Positions 43,790 through 56,346 are shown, counted from the first letter of the stretch. The stretch: 64,000 bases of DNA from Paracamarosporium sp. OC-R06-R3 (GCA_019828545.1 JACVRA010000158.1:124001-188000), one strand, 5' to 3'. The notes: a model not told the origin generated them from the letters alone. Numbers and translations are program-made.

Positions 43790-45166
43790 ATGCCTCTCGG
43801 CTTCGAGCGCATCAACGAACGTACACAACGCCCGAATGCCCACATCAACTTTATTCGGCCGCTCCCCGGCCCGACCTCAAAGACCGCCGAAGACATTCTC
43901 AACCGCGTCGCTGCCATCTGCTATCCCTTCATGAAATCGAACATGATACTCGTTCAAGCCCTCGAAGAGTTCCCCTTCAACAACGAATTTGTCGGCCGCA
44001 ACTTCAACGCAGGGGAAGTGATACAATTGGTTCTCAAAGACAGAAATGGCATGTGGCTTCCACAGAGAATGATCGAGATGGTCATGGTCCACGAGCTTGC
44101 CCATTGCAAGCAGATGAACCACTCTGGTGCGTTCTGGAAAGTTAGAAATGCGTATGCGGAGGATCTGAGAGCGCTCTGGGCTAAAGGATATACTGGCGAG
44201 GGTTTGTGGGGACGCGGCAGAAATTTAGACACTGGCGCATTGCAGCAAGAAGACAGAGACCCCAGGGATCTACCCGAACATATTTGTGGTGGGACCTACG
44301 GCCGTCGGTCTTCTCGGAAGAGACGTCGCGGAGGAAAGGCCAAGGAGGGCTTGACGTATGCGGAGCGCAAGCAGCGCCGCATTCTGAAGAAGTTTGGCGC
44401 AGGAGGCCAAGCGTTAGGATCTGACGAGCATACCAAGGTGAAGCTCGAAGGAGGGACTACAAAGAAGGGTAAACCTAGGGTGGCGGGTAGCGCACGCGGT
44501 CGAGACTTACGAGCAGCTGCAGCGTTGGCCCGATTCGATACGGCGAAGAAGGAGCAGGTAGAAGTGAAGAAAGAAGAAACATCCTCAGACAGCGAGTCTG
44601 AAGGCGAAGAAACAGACTTTGTTGAGGGACAGGCAGCCATCGATATAGACGGCAAGCAGATGACAGACGAAAAGGGCCGCGCACTTGTGAAAATATGTGA
44701 AGATGAGGACGCAAAAGATGGCGATGCTCAGCGCGAGATGGACGAGCTCCATGGTTTGACTAGGTCAAAGGCCAAATCAACTTCATCTGCAAGTTCATCA
44801 CTTGCGAAGGCGAAATCTTCGGCACGCTCATCAGATCCTCCAAGGCCGTCTTCAGTCAAGTCGAACACCGCATCAAGCAGAGCCTCTTCTACAAAACCAT
44901 CTGCACAAGTCATCCACATCGACGAGATATACAAACGACGCCCAACGCGATCCCCGGAGTCTTCCGCTGTGCCTGCAACCACAACATGCGCTATATGTTC
45001 GCTCAAAAACCAGATCGGGTCCTTTACATGCATCGTGTGCGCCCACGTCCTTAATCCTCATCTCGATGTCAACCATTGGAGTTGTAAAAGCGTCGCATGT
45101 AAAGGTAGCAGCTATATTAATGCGGGCGACGTAGGAAGATGCGGGGTTTGTGGTGCTCTGAAGTAA
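43790..45166 (+). CDS. WLM-domain metalloprotease (Wss1-like)
   Basis: Intronless protein of 458 residues. The N-terminal WLM domain runs from about 5 to 190. HELAHCKQMNH at 101-111 is the zinc site (His101, Glu102, His105, His111), followed by SGAFWKVRNAYAEDL. The family includes Wss1, a DNA- and SUMO-dependent protease that removes DNA-protein crosslinks, so a nuclear role in genome maintenance is likely. The middle is basic (RRSSRKRRRGGKAKE), then acidic and Ser-rich. The C-terminus has paired Cys motifs (CAICSLKN, CIVCAHVLNP, CKSVACKG, CGVCGALK), giving zinc-ribbon or RanBP2-like fingers where Wss1 carries SUMO-binding elements. Domain call firm, orthology less so. Confidence 0.88.
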   Translation: MPLGFERINERTQRPNAHINFIRPLPGPTSKTAEDILNRVAAICYPFMKSNMILVQALEEFPFNNEFVGRNFNAGEVIQLVLKDRNGMWLPQRMIEMVMVHELAHCKQMNHSGAFWKVRNAYAEDLRALWAKGYTGEGLWGRGRNLDTGALQQEDRDPRDLPEHICGGTYGRRSSRKRRRGGKAKEGLTYAERKQRRILKKFGAGGQALGSDEHTKVKLEGGTTKKGKPRVAGSARGRDLRAAAALARFDTAKKEQVEVKKEETSSDSESEGEETDFVEGQAAIDIDGKQMTDEKGRALVKICEDEDAKDGDAQREMDELHGLTRSKAKSTSSASSSLAKAKSSARSSDPPRPSSVKSNTASSRASSTKPSAQVIHIDEIYKRRPTRSPESSAVPATTTCAICSLKNQIGSFTCIVCAHVLNPHLDVNHWSCKSVACKGSSYINAGDVGRCGVCGALK

Positions 45167-45470
45167 TGTGTCGAAGGCGCAAAAGGGATTTTGTGTTAGG
45201 TAGGATCATGATACCCCCCCAATGGAGACACTATTTAGTTTTTCAATGTTTTTGTTGTGGTCGGATTTCGACGTGCCCGGATGCATTCGCCTAAGTGCAA
45301 TGCGCGGGTTGATCTTTCCCATGCAAGGGCGGGGTCGATATCTGCTGCATTAGCCCATAGCGTTCTCTCTCGTATGTCAATCCTTGACGGCCATCCAGCA
45401 CGATTCCTTTTGCATCCTCAAGAATTCTCATACCGTGTTTTCGTTTCTTCTTGTCATTTGTCGGAAAATA

Positions 45471-48132
45471 ATGCAGGATACCATAGAAGACACGGAAGTG
45501 TCTCGGCTTCTGGCTTTGTTCGAATCTTTACCTGCGTCAGCCCAGGCAACAGCGCTTCGCAAGATCCAAGATATAAAACAAACCACACAAACAGAACGTG
45601 AAGCGATCGAGGCTCATAGTTGTGGGCTTTGCAAGAGATTTGGGCTCTCGTGGGACTCACCTAACCGCGACAGGGCTATGGCAAGTGCCCGTGCACACCT
45701 TCCAGATTTCGACGATTCGGGTGCTGGGGCGCATTTCAAGTGGCCATATTTGTCTAAACAGCATTCTCTAACCAAAGAAGCTCTGTTCCAAGGACTATCG
45801 CGTCAGTGTCTTCTATTCCAGTGGATCTTCTCTGTTCTGGGTCGTGGCCTCGCCTCCTTCAAAGCAGAGGTCGCCCATAAAGGCATTCTTATACAACCGG
45901 GATTAAAGAACATATCAGGGACACTCCAAGATGACACTTTAGATCATCCCAAACATGATCTTGACCATATTGACGCTGCACGAGGCTTAGAAGTACAGAT
46001 CGAGTTTAACCATAGCGGCACAGAGGAAGGGGCACTCAAGGTCTGGTATGACCCAGACCCTCTCGTCGTGGACAATCTTTGGGCTGCTTCTCCAGAGGCG
46101 CGTCAGAATACGTCATACGCAGTATTTGAGAAGACGTATCGAGGGGTATCGAGGCAACGCCTCACGGGATACACAACCGCAAGTGAGTGATGAATCAAGC
46201 AGCGGAGATGTTGTCAAAGGAGATATTACGACCTAATTTCCAAGGTTGGGAATATCTTCGAAGGATGTATCACCCCTAGACAAGTGACACTATCCCCGAT
46301 TTTGAAGGGAACATTGTGTTGCAGGCAGGATGGCTTCATCTTTGACACATTCAAAACCACTCAAGACGAGAAAGGCGACTTTTGTATTCGATTTGAGTGT
46401 CTTGAATGTACTTTAGCTAACCTTCAGTTTTAGATGACCCTGCTGCAACATCAATTCTACCGCGACCGGCTAAATTTTTCCTCGACGCAGAGGATGGTTT
46501 CCGACTTGCGCGCGGTTGGCTCGATGAGTGTGTCAATGCACATCAAAACTGTGCAAGTGGAGTAGGAGTCTTGCCGTCACGGGTTATAGACGTTGGAACA
46601 CGGTTCCCAATCCGCACAGTCAAGCTTCATTGGACGGAAGAAGGCGAAACAGGTAAGTATGTTGCCTTGTCTTACTGCTGGGGCGGCATACAATCGCTAG
46701 TGACCACGTCAGCAACGGCTCAAGAATTCACGGATGGAATCCCCACATCTCGGATCCCCAAGACGATCTTGGATGCCATCAACTTGACCCACAAGCTCGG
46801 ACTAAGGTTCCTCTGGGTCGACGCACTATGCATCATACAGGATGACCCTGAAGACGTCGCTCGAGAGATCAGTAAAATGACTCAAATCTATCAAGAGGCT
46901 TGTGTGACTGTTTCTGCGGCTTCCGCCAAATCAGTCCATGATGGTTTTCTTTCTCTCCATCGCATACCCATGGGTCAATCGGTTAGGCTTCCTATTACCA
47001 TGCAAAGTGGTGTGGTGGGTTCCATATATCTGCAGGAGCCTCGTATCTATTCCAGTACTGAGGACCCTATTCATCTTCGAGCTTGTAAGTCTTTCAGGTT
47101 CACGTATAAGTCCGAAGATCTGTCACGCATATAACAATTGCGAAACATGTTGGCTACGGCGTGTTATCTCAGGCTATTCGGTGTCGAGACTAGATGACCC
47201 AGAATCTTGGATTATATAAGTGAGCTATTGTAGAGTACTATGAGGTTTCAGACTTTCATGTATGAATTACTAATATTATCTCGATAGGGACACTGCAAGA
47301 GCATATCCTTCCCCAGAGGATGCTTCTGTACGGAGCGCAAGGCCTTTGGTGGACGTGTTCCTCAAGAGAGTACTCTGACATCTCGAACGCCGCAGCCAAC
47401 AACAACGTGCCTCCACCTTCAATTTTTCGCGGATCAAGAACTTCCACTCATCCCAGTATCACTTCATGGCGTTCCATAGTCCGTGACTACACGCGGCGTT
47501 TCTTGACTGTACCCACAGACAAACTACCGGCAATCGCGGGCGTCGCAGCGCACTACAGCAGAATATTCAATAGCCCTTACCTTGCTGGCCTCTGGAAGTT
47601 TGCGCTAATCTCTGAACTAATGTGGTGCTCTATTCGCTCAGACATCACGCGTCCCATCGTCCAACGCGCGCCATCGTGGTCATGGGCAGCTGTGGATGGA
47701 GAGGTACACCATGATTGGTGTCCCTTAGCACTTGGGCCACGGTGTCCGCAGATTCTAAGTTGTACTGCCACACCGACATTAGGATCATCTCCATTCGGGT
47801 CTGTGGATCCTCAACAGTGCGTTCTTCGCCTAAAGGGTTACCTAACGGAAGCCTACTGGCACCAAGATCGAAAGCGCATCTACAAATCGCGCCCTGAAGT
47901 AACAGATAACCTCGAACTACTGGTGATTGGACGATCACAGGCTGATGCACTAGAGATGAGTACTCATGGTCTTGGTATACCGGTATGGGCGCTGCTTGTC
48001 CAGGAAGAGCCGTGCCGTGGCTTGCTATTGGTGCAGGTCGGGGAGGATACATTCAGGAGAGTAGGACTGTTCTATCGAATTTGGAACTATATGGATTTTA
48101 AATTCGAGCAAAGAACTTTCTGCATCATATAA
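45471..48132 (+). CDS. HET-domain (heterokaryon incompatibility) protein
   Basis: 735 residues from exons 45471-46182, 46434-47084 and 47288-48132. YVALSYCWGG (about 313-322) and FLWVDALCIIQDD (about 363-375) are the two core HET motifs; WTLQEHILPQRMLLYG, rebuilt by the second junction, is the third. The N-terminal 230 residues start MQDTIEDTEVSRLLALFESL and contain SCGLCKRFG, a Cys pair seen in some HET proteins. RAPSWSWAAVDGEV near 560 is the usual C-terminal block. HET domains trigger programmed cell death on non-self recognition. The introns are long for this genome (251 and 203 nt), and part of the first stays open for about 60 codons, so an extra exon is possible. Confidence 0.87.
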
Positions 48133-48526
48133 CGCATCAGATACTGGACAAATTTCAATTGACAAGAGGGGGGGGCATTGGACCCGGTTTGTGCTCCTGT
48201 AGGGCACAATATGACATCTAAGCCAGCGACGAAAGATGGATGAGTTCTGACAAGCTGCATCCCCCTCAAAGGATGAATCTAGTTTCTTCATTATTTGTAT
48301 TCGAAGACCAACGTCGTACTTTGTGCAAGAAACTTTCTGTTTTTGTCTTTTGCACGAAGGTGTTTGTTAATAGAACAGTCAGCCATTTTCAGTGTAGAAG
48401 AGTTTGCATTCGAGTGAGCGATAAACATGACAAGGTTCAAAGCAGTGCTTTTTTATCCTTTAATATTTCGCAGCACTTCTCTTATTTGGTTCAACGGTTT
48501 CGAATTCTCCATACAATAGCAAGTAT
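48133..48526. other. Intergenic between convergent genes
   Basis: About 390 bp of 3' flank of the HET gene (plus) and the acetylesterase (minus). Nothing was recognised. Confidence 0.4.
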
Positions 48527-49373
48527 CTACCATACAGTCGGGTTACCCGACTTCAAATAAGATGCAATAGGGGTGGTTCCGTTTAGATTCAGCTTAATCG
48601 CCTGCGCAAATGCTTGCGCCGACAGATCGGCACCCGTGGGGCTAGTGTGCGTATGATCGTTGGGATAGAGCGCGTTCGTTCCGGAATTACCCAGCTTCCT
48701 GTACGCGTTGAGAACTGCCTGGAAGTGATCGACGAAGTAGCCGCCGGTGCCAATCTCCTTGCCCGCTTGCGCAGCGTAGGCTACGAACCTCGGCGCTGAG
48801 GTGCTGAATGAACCACCTTCCCACAGGTTGTTAGGCGTCTGGCTGCTCACAACGACAGTTGCGCCCTTAGCGATGTATGACTTGGCAGCCGCCTTGACGT
48901 AGTGCCCGAAAGTATATACGGTCGAGCCGTCCTTTCCGGATTTGCATGTTTCTTCGGCGGTGCCGGGACAATCGCTGCGACCGTTGTCGGTGGAAGATGT
49001 GGGCGAGCCGCCGTCGTTGTGTCCGAACTCAATGACAACAATGTCTCCCGACTTCACCAAGTTCGCGATCTCGGTGAAGCGACCCTCGTTCGAATAGCTG
49101 CGGGCTGAGCGACCACCGACGGCTTTGTTGACCACCGGCACAGTCACATATTTGTTTAAGTATTGGCCCCATCCTAAATTGAGTCAGTCCGAAACGTATT
49201 GGGTCGTGAGTATCATTATTACCGTCAGTTGCACCATCGTTGGCACCCTTGTTGGCCATGGTACTATCACCGGCAAGATAGATTGTCGGTGTGGCTCTCT
49301 TCTCCATGACTGGAGTAGCCAGCGCAGCAAGCGCAAACGACGCCGAAACACACAGGCCTGAGGAGAACTTCAT
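48527..49373 (-). CDS. Rhamnogalacturonan acetylesterase (CE12, SGNH hydrolase)
   Basis: Secreted pectin-modifying enzyme of 265 residues from exons 49373-49223 and 49173-48527; the 49-nt intron joins GATD to GWGQYLNKYV. MKFSSGLCVSASFALAALAT is the signal peptide. The SGNH blocks are present in order: GDST with nucleophile Ser37, KAVGGRSAR with the conserved Gly, EFGHNDGG with the conserved Asn, and YPNDHTHTSPTG with catalytic Asp223 and His226. A KR before residue 27 could be a propeptide site. The enzyme removes acetyl groups from the rhamnogalacturonan I backbone, which helps pectin breakdown in plant cell walls. Length is close to that of Aspergillus RhaA-type enzymes. Confidence 0.94.
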
Positions 49374-50794
49374 TTTGTCGACTTGTGAGCCCGAAAATTC
49401 AGATTGGCCTTCAGCTTCTTGGAAATCTCAAGTCGAGGTACCATCATGAGAGGGTACAGAAAGTCAGTATATATGGGAACCCTTCGCAATCTTCGCGATA
49501 TTGCATTTGCACGCCACTATCCGTTGTCGTTGTTTCGAGGACGGAAAAATATAAAGAAGGCCGAGCGAAACGTCCCATACCCCTGCCATGACACATGTAG
49601 CCAGGGTTTGCTCCGTGACTAACACGAGCCTCCAATTACAACCATGCTTGGCTATAATATATACAACGGATCGGCATCTTGTGCAGTATTCGATCTTAAG
49701 TCGTCTTGAACAGCCAATCATCGTTGTTGCCTTTATGATACTACCTGGGGGAGGCTACCGTCGGTATCTTAATCGAATGTAAAACCAAGTTTGCGTGATG
49801 TACGATCGGCTCAAAGACCAGCGAAAGCGACTTCTGTGTGCTGGAACAATTGTTTTCGGCAAAGCAAAGCTTACGCACATCGTACGGAAAATTGTCATGC
49901 TACCTTGCAGTTTCTCCCCTCAATGCTCTGTAACATGTATCGGCTCGGCCGGCAATGCGCGATTCAGCAACCAACTATCCCGATGTAGCGAAAGCTGTTG
50001 GAGTGCCCCGTTCGTCACTTCAAAAGGGGCCGTTTGACCGCTCCCTTATTAGAAAATGTGTCGATGCGAACAAGCTCGGTACGCATTGTTCCGCGAATAT
50101 GGCGTTATAGGTGGCCATATGGCACGTGCTATTTGTTGGTTTTGAACAAATAATGATGGAGAATATGTGCAAATCATCTGCACCCCACATTCTTCCCTAA
50201 TCCCGATCGATCTCCGTTAGCGCGCCTCATCTGACTCAACACAGTGTATGGGATATATTGAACCAGATGATCTAGAACCTCGCAAGAGCAATACAAGGTA
50301 GAAATCACGAGTAAGCCTATATCAGATTCAGATAGCGTATTTGAGAAGCTAAATTTGGCTACAACGCAAGTCCTTCATTACTCCTATTATTTTCACGCTA
50401 ACATTTTCGCCGTAGGTGACTTGTCAGCGGTGTGCTATAGTTTTAAAGTATTCAACTTGGTTCTTCAAAGATCCAATCACATGGATGACCAGGAATTACT
50501 ATGATGAATACCTGTTAAATAAAACATTTTTCGGTCGGGGCTATGGCACTACACGTTCTTCACAACGTTATTCTACGTCACTCATTAGATGTGCTCAATA
50601 CCTAGCAACTGATGTTCAGCTAGAAATAGTCCCCTCGATCAGCCTAGCCTTTGTCTAAGAAAACAAATGTTTCCGCAAGCCCTTTCCATCCTTTAAGCAC
50701 ACCAACCATATTAACCACGCTCTAGTACTGGCATTTCAGTACAAGGAAAGACCTAGCCAGCACCGCACTTAGAACATGTGACGGTTGGAGCGTG
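49374..50794. other. Intergenic region without a supported gene
   Basis: About 1.4 kb with only short open frames. AT-rich patches occur at 50,330-50,560. It borders a decayed gene, so it may include relic sequence, but I could not place any of it. Confidence 0.4.
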
Positions 50795-50846
50795 GCAGGT
50801 GCACCTGCCTGAGCAGCAGGAGCACCCGCCTGGGCAGCAGGAGTAC
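50795..50846 (+). repeat. 21-bp tandem repeat, possibly coding for a heptapeptide
   Basis: Units at 50795-50815 and 50816-50836 plus a 10-base partial copy. Consensus is GCAGGAGCACCCGCCTGGGCA. In one frame the unit encodes AGAPAWA; in the first copy the Trp codon is TGA. It may be a minisatellite in a former coding sequence, upstream of the relic at 51 kb. Confidence 0.75.
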
Positions 50847-50985
50847 GTCATAGAGATTGTTTATATAGCTTCCGTAGCGTAGCTACTCAAGAACAACGAT
50901 TACCTCAACTTTGAACTCACCGCTACAAGCGCTTTTTCACCGTTACAGAACATCTTGAAGTTTACCTTGAGACTTCACTGTATAG

Positions 50986-51853
50986 TATCTTTTGCTCGAA
51001 GGTCTGGACCAAAATTTATACTCACCATATTCAACGGGTGATTACTCACAGGGATGGATAAGACTAGAATATCTTGGTATGATGTCGACGCTCGACCCTA
51101 CGATATACGAGGAACTCCTGCGAGATGCGACAGGGAGAAGCGAGAGCGGGCGCGCTCAGACAATAAATGAAGCAACAGCGCCCGTTTGCAGTCCACCGTT
51201 ATCTGATGTATGGGGTCTAGAGGGGTTCGAAGGCTTTAGAGAAGAGTAGAGGTTCGGAAACAACGATTTAGAAATATTGCTAGGCACCTCGAGTGACGGA
51301 TCTCAGATGCTCACTAGGATCTCGCTCGCCGCAAACGAATTGCTCCTCGATGAGAGACATATTTTAGCAGCAACAGTACCTTGCCAGTGCTTTTCTGTCG
51401 CTTGTCTCGCATCTAGAAGCGCTAGCACTAGACGACTATAGAACGAAGTCCCCCTCGACGAGCCACGAGTTACAAGACCGGAAGCGTGCACTGACTCCCT
51501 GTACAAATCTTTTTAATTGTCACTCCTACAGCAGATCATCTCAGTTCCTAAGATGATCCAAGTTTGTCAGAAAGCGGTACGGTCTTATAGCAGACTTGCC
51601 AAAAAGCTGAGGTTACAGGCATCGACCGGAGACAAGGTGCGGATTGGCGAGTATGACGCATCATCTGAGGAAACGCTCTTTGTCTTGGCTAGTCTTGTGG
51701 TGTATTAACTAGAGACGTGGATAGTGTTATTGGACAATTTGTTGAACAGATGCAGGGCGCTCGGGCTTACGGGGCACATGTCCATGGTTATAGATCTGAA
51801 CAGCGATGTGCGGACGCAGATACTCAAATTCCGACGGTACAGTCAATCATGCC
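50986..51853 (+). pseudogene. Unidentified gene relic with four in-frame stops
   Basis: One frame reads as protein-like sequence over about 870 bp but is broken at 51247 (TAG), 51436 (TAG), 51514 (TAA) and 51706 (TAA). Sections between are convincing: WIRLEYLGMMSTLDPTIYEE, RISLAANELLLDERHILAAT, VPKMIQVCQKAVRSYSRLAK, then LETWIVLLDNLLNRCRALGL. All four stops could come from CAG or CAA by C-to-T in CpA. The helical C-terminal style resembles the tail of fungal Zn2Cys6 regulators, but no DNA-binding motif is visible and I do not name the family. Confidence 0.5.
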
Positions 51854-52099
51854 TTGTACAATAGCTTCATTGCTATAATAAGTAGGACCTAAATGTATGA
51901 TTTAGACCCTGCGCCGTCAATCGTTTTGCTTACCTAAAGCTTCGGCGTTTACCCCGTTAGGATGCCGGAGTCCCGGTGCCTACGCCGCAGAGGCAGTGTT
52001 GTGTATTACAAATTCGACACGAATGAGTACTTTCCATTATAATCCTATCTTCCATCGCAGACTAACATCCGCTTCTTTGACAGAAAGTAAACATCAGAT

Positions 52100-53229
52100 A
52101 TGGCCTCGTTCAACATCGACACAACAGGTGAACAGATTGTGACTGAATTCGGTGCTAATGCCGACGGTAAAACGTGTATGTAATGAGGTGTATACAACCT
52201 CCTTGCTTGTGTAGATATGGCACTTACAAAGTACCACAGTCGTCGTCACTGGCCCAAGTGCGGGAGGGTTGGGAGCGGAGCTGCTGGTGACTCTGGCGAA
52301 GGCCAAGCCTGCACACGTCGTTCTCGCCGGTCGAAACAAGGCCAAAATCACCCCAGTAATCGAGAAAATTCAACAGATCAATCCAAACATCCGAACAACC
52401 TTTGTTGCGCTCGATCTCCTCGATAACGCGTCAGTTCGCCAAGCTGCCGCCGAGATTGATGCTGCCGTGGACAGCATCGACGCGCTCATCAACAATGCCG
52501 GTGTTGCCGCCAAGAGAGAGTTCAGCCTCTCCAAAGATGGCGTCGAGGCCCACCTTGCTGCCAATTACCTTGGACACTTCGTCTTGACGAACCTGCTTGC
52601 TGCTAAAATCATCGCATCAAATGGACTTGTCCTTAACGTAGCTAGCATGGCGTACACGCTAGCGGAAACCAGCACGGACGACCACAACTTCAATGTAGCC
52701 TCGTCTCCAGCATTACGCTGAGAACATAGCTGACTGCTATGTAGGAAGGGAAAGACTACAGTGCTTGGATAGCCTATGGTCGCTCGAAAACAGCGAATAT
52801 CCTCTTCACTTGGGCACTTGCTGAGAAATATGGGGGGAAGCTTGTGTCTCTTGTAGCTGACCCAGGAAGTAAGATGCATCAATGCGGACAATGACATATA
52901 AATAGCTGACTATTACGACAGTGGCCCACGACAGCCAACTTCTTGTTAACAGTGCAGTTGATGAAGATTTCCTTGCCGAAGGCTTCGCGATTGCTGCTGA
53001 GCGGATGAAGGACCAGAAGGTCCCCGAGACGGTGCTCGTTTCTATGCAGCAGGGGGTCGCAACACAGCTTCGCGCTATTCTTGACCCAGAAATCAGGGCC
53101 AGCGCGCCCGCATTTCTGAAAGAATCGAACATTTTACCGGTCCTTCCCTACGCGAATGACAAGGGAGAGGCATTGAAACTGTGGAGCTGGAGCGAGAAGA
53201 TCGCAGGAGAATCATTCGGCGCCCACTGA
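52100..53229 (+). CDS. Short-chain dehydrogenase/reductase (retinol-dehydrogenase-like)
   Basis: Atypical SDR of 320 residues from exons 52100-52175, 52240-52694, 52745-52868 and 52922-53229. TGPSAGGLGAE is the cofactor loop; it departs from the TGxxxGIG form (PSAGGLG) but is common in the WW-oxidoreductase-like fungal group. VLAGRNKAK suggests NADP(H). LINNAGV is intact. YGRSKTANILF gives the catalytic Tyr and Lys of YxxxK, with the serine in NVASMA. The first and third joins rebuild GKTFVVTGP and the GMAHD stretch. The last exon lacks known motifs but is family-like (LKLWSWSEKIAGESFGA). No nearby partner suggests a pathway. Confidence 0.88.
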
Positions 53230-53805
53230 TTGATATCAGCGGACCTGGAGTGGTTTAATGAAAGGGAAGATGCTTTCATATCAAGAAAAAATTCCGAAAA
53301 AACAGACCCTTTGTGTCTCGTTCATTCGCATGATTGCCTACATTTTGACTGCACTACCCGATATGCGCCGCACAACTGGTCATATATCCAGGCACCACCA
53401 GGCCCAATCATTGAATAATCAATTTAGACTGGAATACTCCATATATTGTAAAGTTTCCATATTGTGCTATTGGTACCATAGGTAATATAGAACAAAGTCA
53501 TAGAACAAAATTCTTCGACTAGTTACCAGCGATGCAGTGATTTGTAGCGACCTGCACCACCTAAATTAGCAACTTCGGAACAGCGCCATCAGTATTGATA
53601 TCTAAGCTTGTGTGCCCACCGCGTGTCGGCCTTCATAAGACATGAACACACTTGAACATGTTCTTGGACCTGCCAGCATCGTCACGTCGCAATATTGCAA
53701 CGCTTAGTCCTATTTATCGTAGATATCTGATTCGCTATTCTTATCTATACACAAATAGGTTCTTTTTAGGTTGATTAGTTGGTCTGAATATCCTCATATG
53801 CGAAG
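53230..53805. other. Intergenic between convergent genes
   Basis: About 575 bp of AT-rich 3' flanking sequence between the SDR and the OPT transporter. Nothing was recognised. Confidence 0.4.
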
Positions 53806-56346
53806 TTAAAACCAAGTCCCATTCGCCGGTCCAAAGTAACCAGATGAAGGCATGTCCAGATATGGAACTCCATCTCCGTCGGCCGTGTTCACAAACACAG
53901 TGTTGCCCCACCAATCCGGAAAGACAGCTCCAGTGTAGCTGATAGCGAAGAATATAATGATGCCAGAAAAGGCCGTGCCAGTATCCAGCGCGGCGGCGAG
54001 GATGTAGTTGTACTTTGTCCACCAAGCGAAAGCTTTCTTGAACACGATGCGGTTGAAGAGAAAATTGACAAGCCACCATGAACTGTAATTGATGCCGGTG
54101 GCAGGGGGTACGTTGTAACTAGACATTTGGTCAACCCACGGACTGCTACAATAGCATACTGAAATATACTTACGTTCCAACAAAGATGAGAGGCCAGTTG
54201 ATGTATCTGTATTACCAATTAGTCAGCACGGTTCCGACGATAAGAAGGACAGCAAAACCTACCTGAGCCAATCAATCTTTGTGCGTTTCCAGGCGTACCA
54301 GGTCACGATCGGCATCAGCGCACCGATCCAGAAGAAATGGCAAAGACCAGAATAAATCTGCCCGGCAGAGTATAGTCGACTGGGTCCAATAAGTCCCCAG
54401 ATAACTGAAGAAGAATACACTGTTCTGCCTTGCGGACATGAGAAACGGTCAGGTTGGTCATAGGTACAGATCTTGTCGATATGGCCTAGCATCCAACTTG
54501 TTGTGCCAACTTGCGTAAGAGCGCCAAGAACCTAGCAGAGTGAGTACACAACATGGTCACGTGTGGCGGCAAAACTCACCGTTGCGCTGGCTTGAGCGGC
54601 GAAAACCAGCCGTGGCGAGACCTTCAGATAATGGCCGAGTTTCATGTCCTGCGCAAAGTACAGGCCCTGCTGGACGACATCTTGCGAGAGCGTCTTGAAG
54701 ATCATGTTCGCAAGGGGTTTACCTTGGAACATGTACCCGCCAATGAACTCTGACAGCACATTCAGCTGCTGGGCATCCACGTTCGTAATACCCTGGATAA
54801 TGCAGCATGGAATCATATATACCGCGGGAATAACTAGGGCAAGAAAGACGCCGTACACTGGGAGTTTCGTGTGGTAGACCTCTACCATGACGATTGAAAG
54901 GACAGTCATCAAGACGGTGACACCAGCGTATAGCCACCAAGGTGTTTGTTTGTATGATTGCATCAAGCGCGCATGAATATCCATCTTCGTACGTCCTTTC
55001 ATGGCTTCGAGGATGTCTTTGCCATGCCAGAGGAAAACGTGGACCAAAACGGCTGTGATAGATGCGAATGAGAGGCCGTATACAAAAGCAAAAGATGCGC
55101 CAAGGAACGGAGGAGAATACGCCTGGTACGCAGTCTGGTTGAATGTACCGTCGGCATTGATCATCATGCTCACATTGTATTCGGCGCCATACCGGTCGTA
55201 CACATCTGCCGTCATCAGAGGAAGATAACCCGTCCACCAAGTGTTAGTGTAGTAGATAGCTGGAACCACTATCCAGAAAGCTCCAACAAACCCGAGGAAG
55301 ACATTGAGAGCGGCCCATGAAGGTGACAACAGAGGGTTAGTGTTATAAGCGATTTGAGTCCAGTCGAAAGTTATCGGAGACAGACCGAGGCCAGTCTGCA
55401 TGCCGAAAAGGTGATTTACGATGCGGTTTCTTGGAGCAATCCAGCAGACCCATGTGAAGTAACTCAGGGCCACAAATATGAGTCCAGGGAACCAATACCA
55501 GGCAAACGCGCAAACCATCACTACCATGAAGAACCGGAGGCGGGAGATTTTCCAGCCATTTGCAATAGCATTCGCTCGAGAATGTAGCGTGGTTAGGAGA
55601 GCGCATATTGACAGGGTTCCAGGCCAGATGATGCTCGCAGGCTCCACCACCCATGGCCTGCATAAACCCGCAATACCAAAGCCGAGGAGCTGGCAGCAGA
55701 GAACGACTAGTATCTTGAAGCCGGCTGTGAGCTCGAAATCATAAAACTTTTGTGCAGCTTGGATGACACTAGTGGCATCTGCAGTGCCCCACGCAATCGA
55801 GACGTTAGCCATGATTGTGATAACGCAATGTTCCTTAATGTTAAAATGGCGATCTGGATTGAGACTCCATTTACCGAGCGGTCCGAGATTGATGGTCCAG
55901 AGTGGAAGTACGTGAGCCAAAAAGACCCCACAAGGGAAGGCCAGCAGTTCAGCGACCAGTGACACGATGTGGACAGACGGTTGGCGAAGGGAGAAGAAGT
56001 TGTTGACACCGGCGCCGATCATGGTGAAAATGAAGCCCAGGAACCACATGCGAAGAGTGTTGACAGGCATAGAAGGGTCATCGACTTCCGGCACGACGGC
56101 ACGGACTATTTTCAATAGTCAGACATAACAAGAAGTTCATTGATCTTTTTGGTTTGAGAAGACGAGAAGTTTGACGAGCATACCTTCAGGGTACGGGGAA
56201 TGGTCAGAATCTAGATCAAACTTTTGGTCATCCTCCAGCACCTTGGCCACATCGACCTCCAACTCCTTGAGGTGGTCATGGCCGATTTCAACGTCCTGCT
56301 CTGGCTCCGTCGCAATTGGATCCTTGTTCTCCGCCTGAAAGGACAT
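53806..56346 (-). CDS. OPT-family oligopeptide transporter
   Basis: Plasma-membrane proton-coupled transporter of 767 residues from five exons: 56346-56184, 56105-54580, 54531-54263, 54206-54174 (33 nt) and 54118-53806. A charged cytosolic N-terminus (about 60 residues) is followed by some 14-16 hydrophobic segments. Recognisable OPT segments: SMPVNTLRMWFLGFIFTMIG, GVNNFFSLRQPS, FNIKEHCVITIMANVS, NRIVNHLFGMQTGLGLSPIT, SEFIGGYMFQGKPLANMIFK and QDMKLGHYLKVSPR. The C-terminal exons give WPLIFVGTYNVPPATGINYS and SWWLVNFLFN. Small-oligopeptide importers of this family take up tetra- and pentapeptides or glutathione. This fits a fungus feeding on protein breakdown products. Length is typical, and the gene looks intact. 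Confidence 0.95.
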
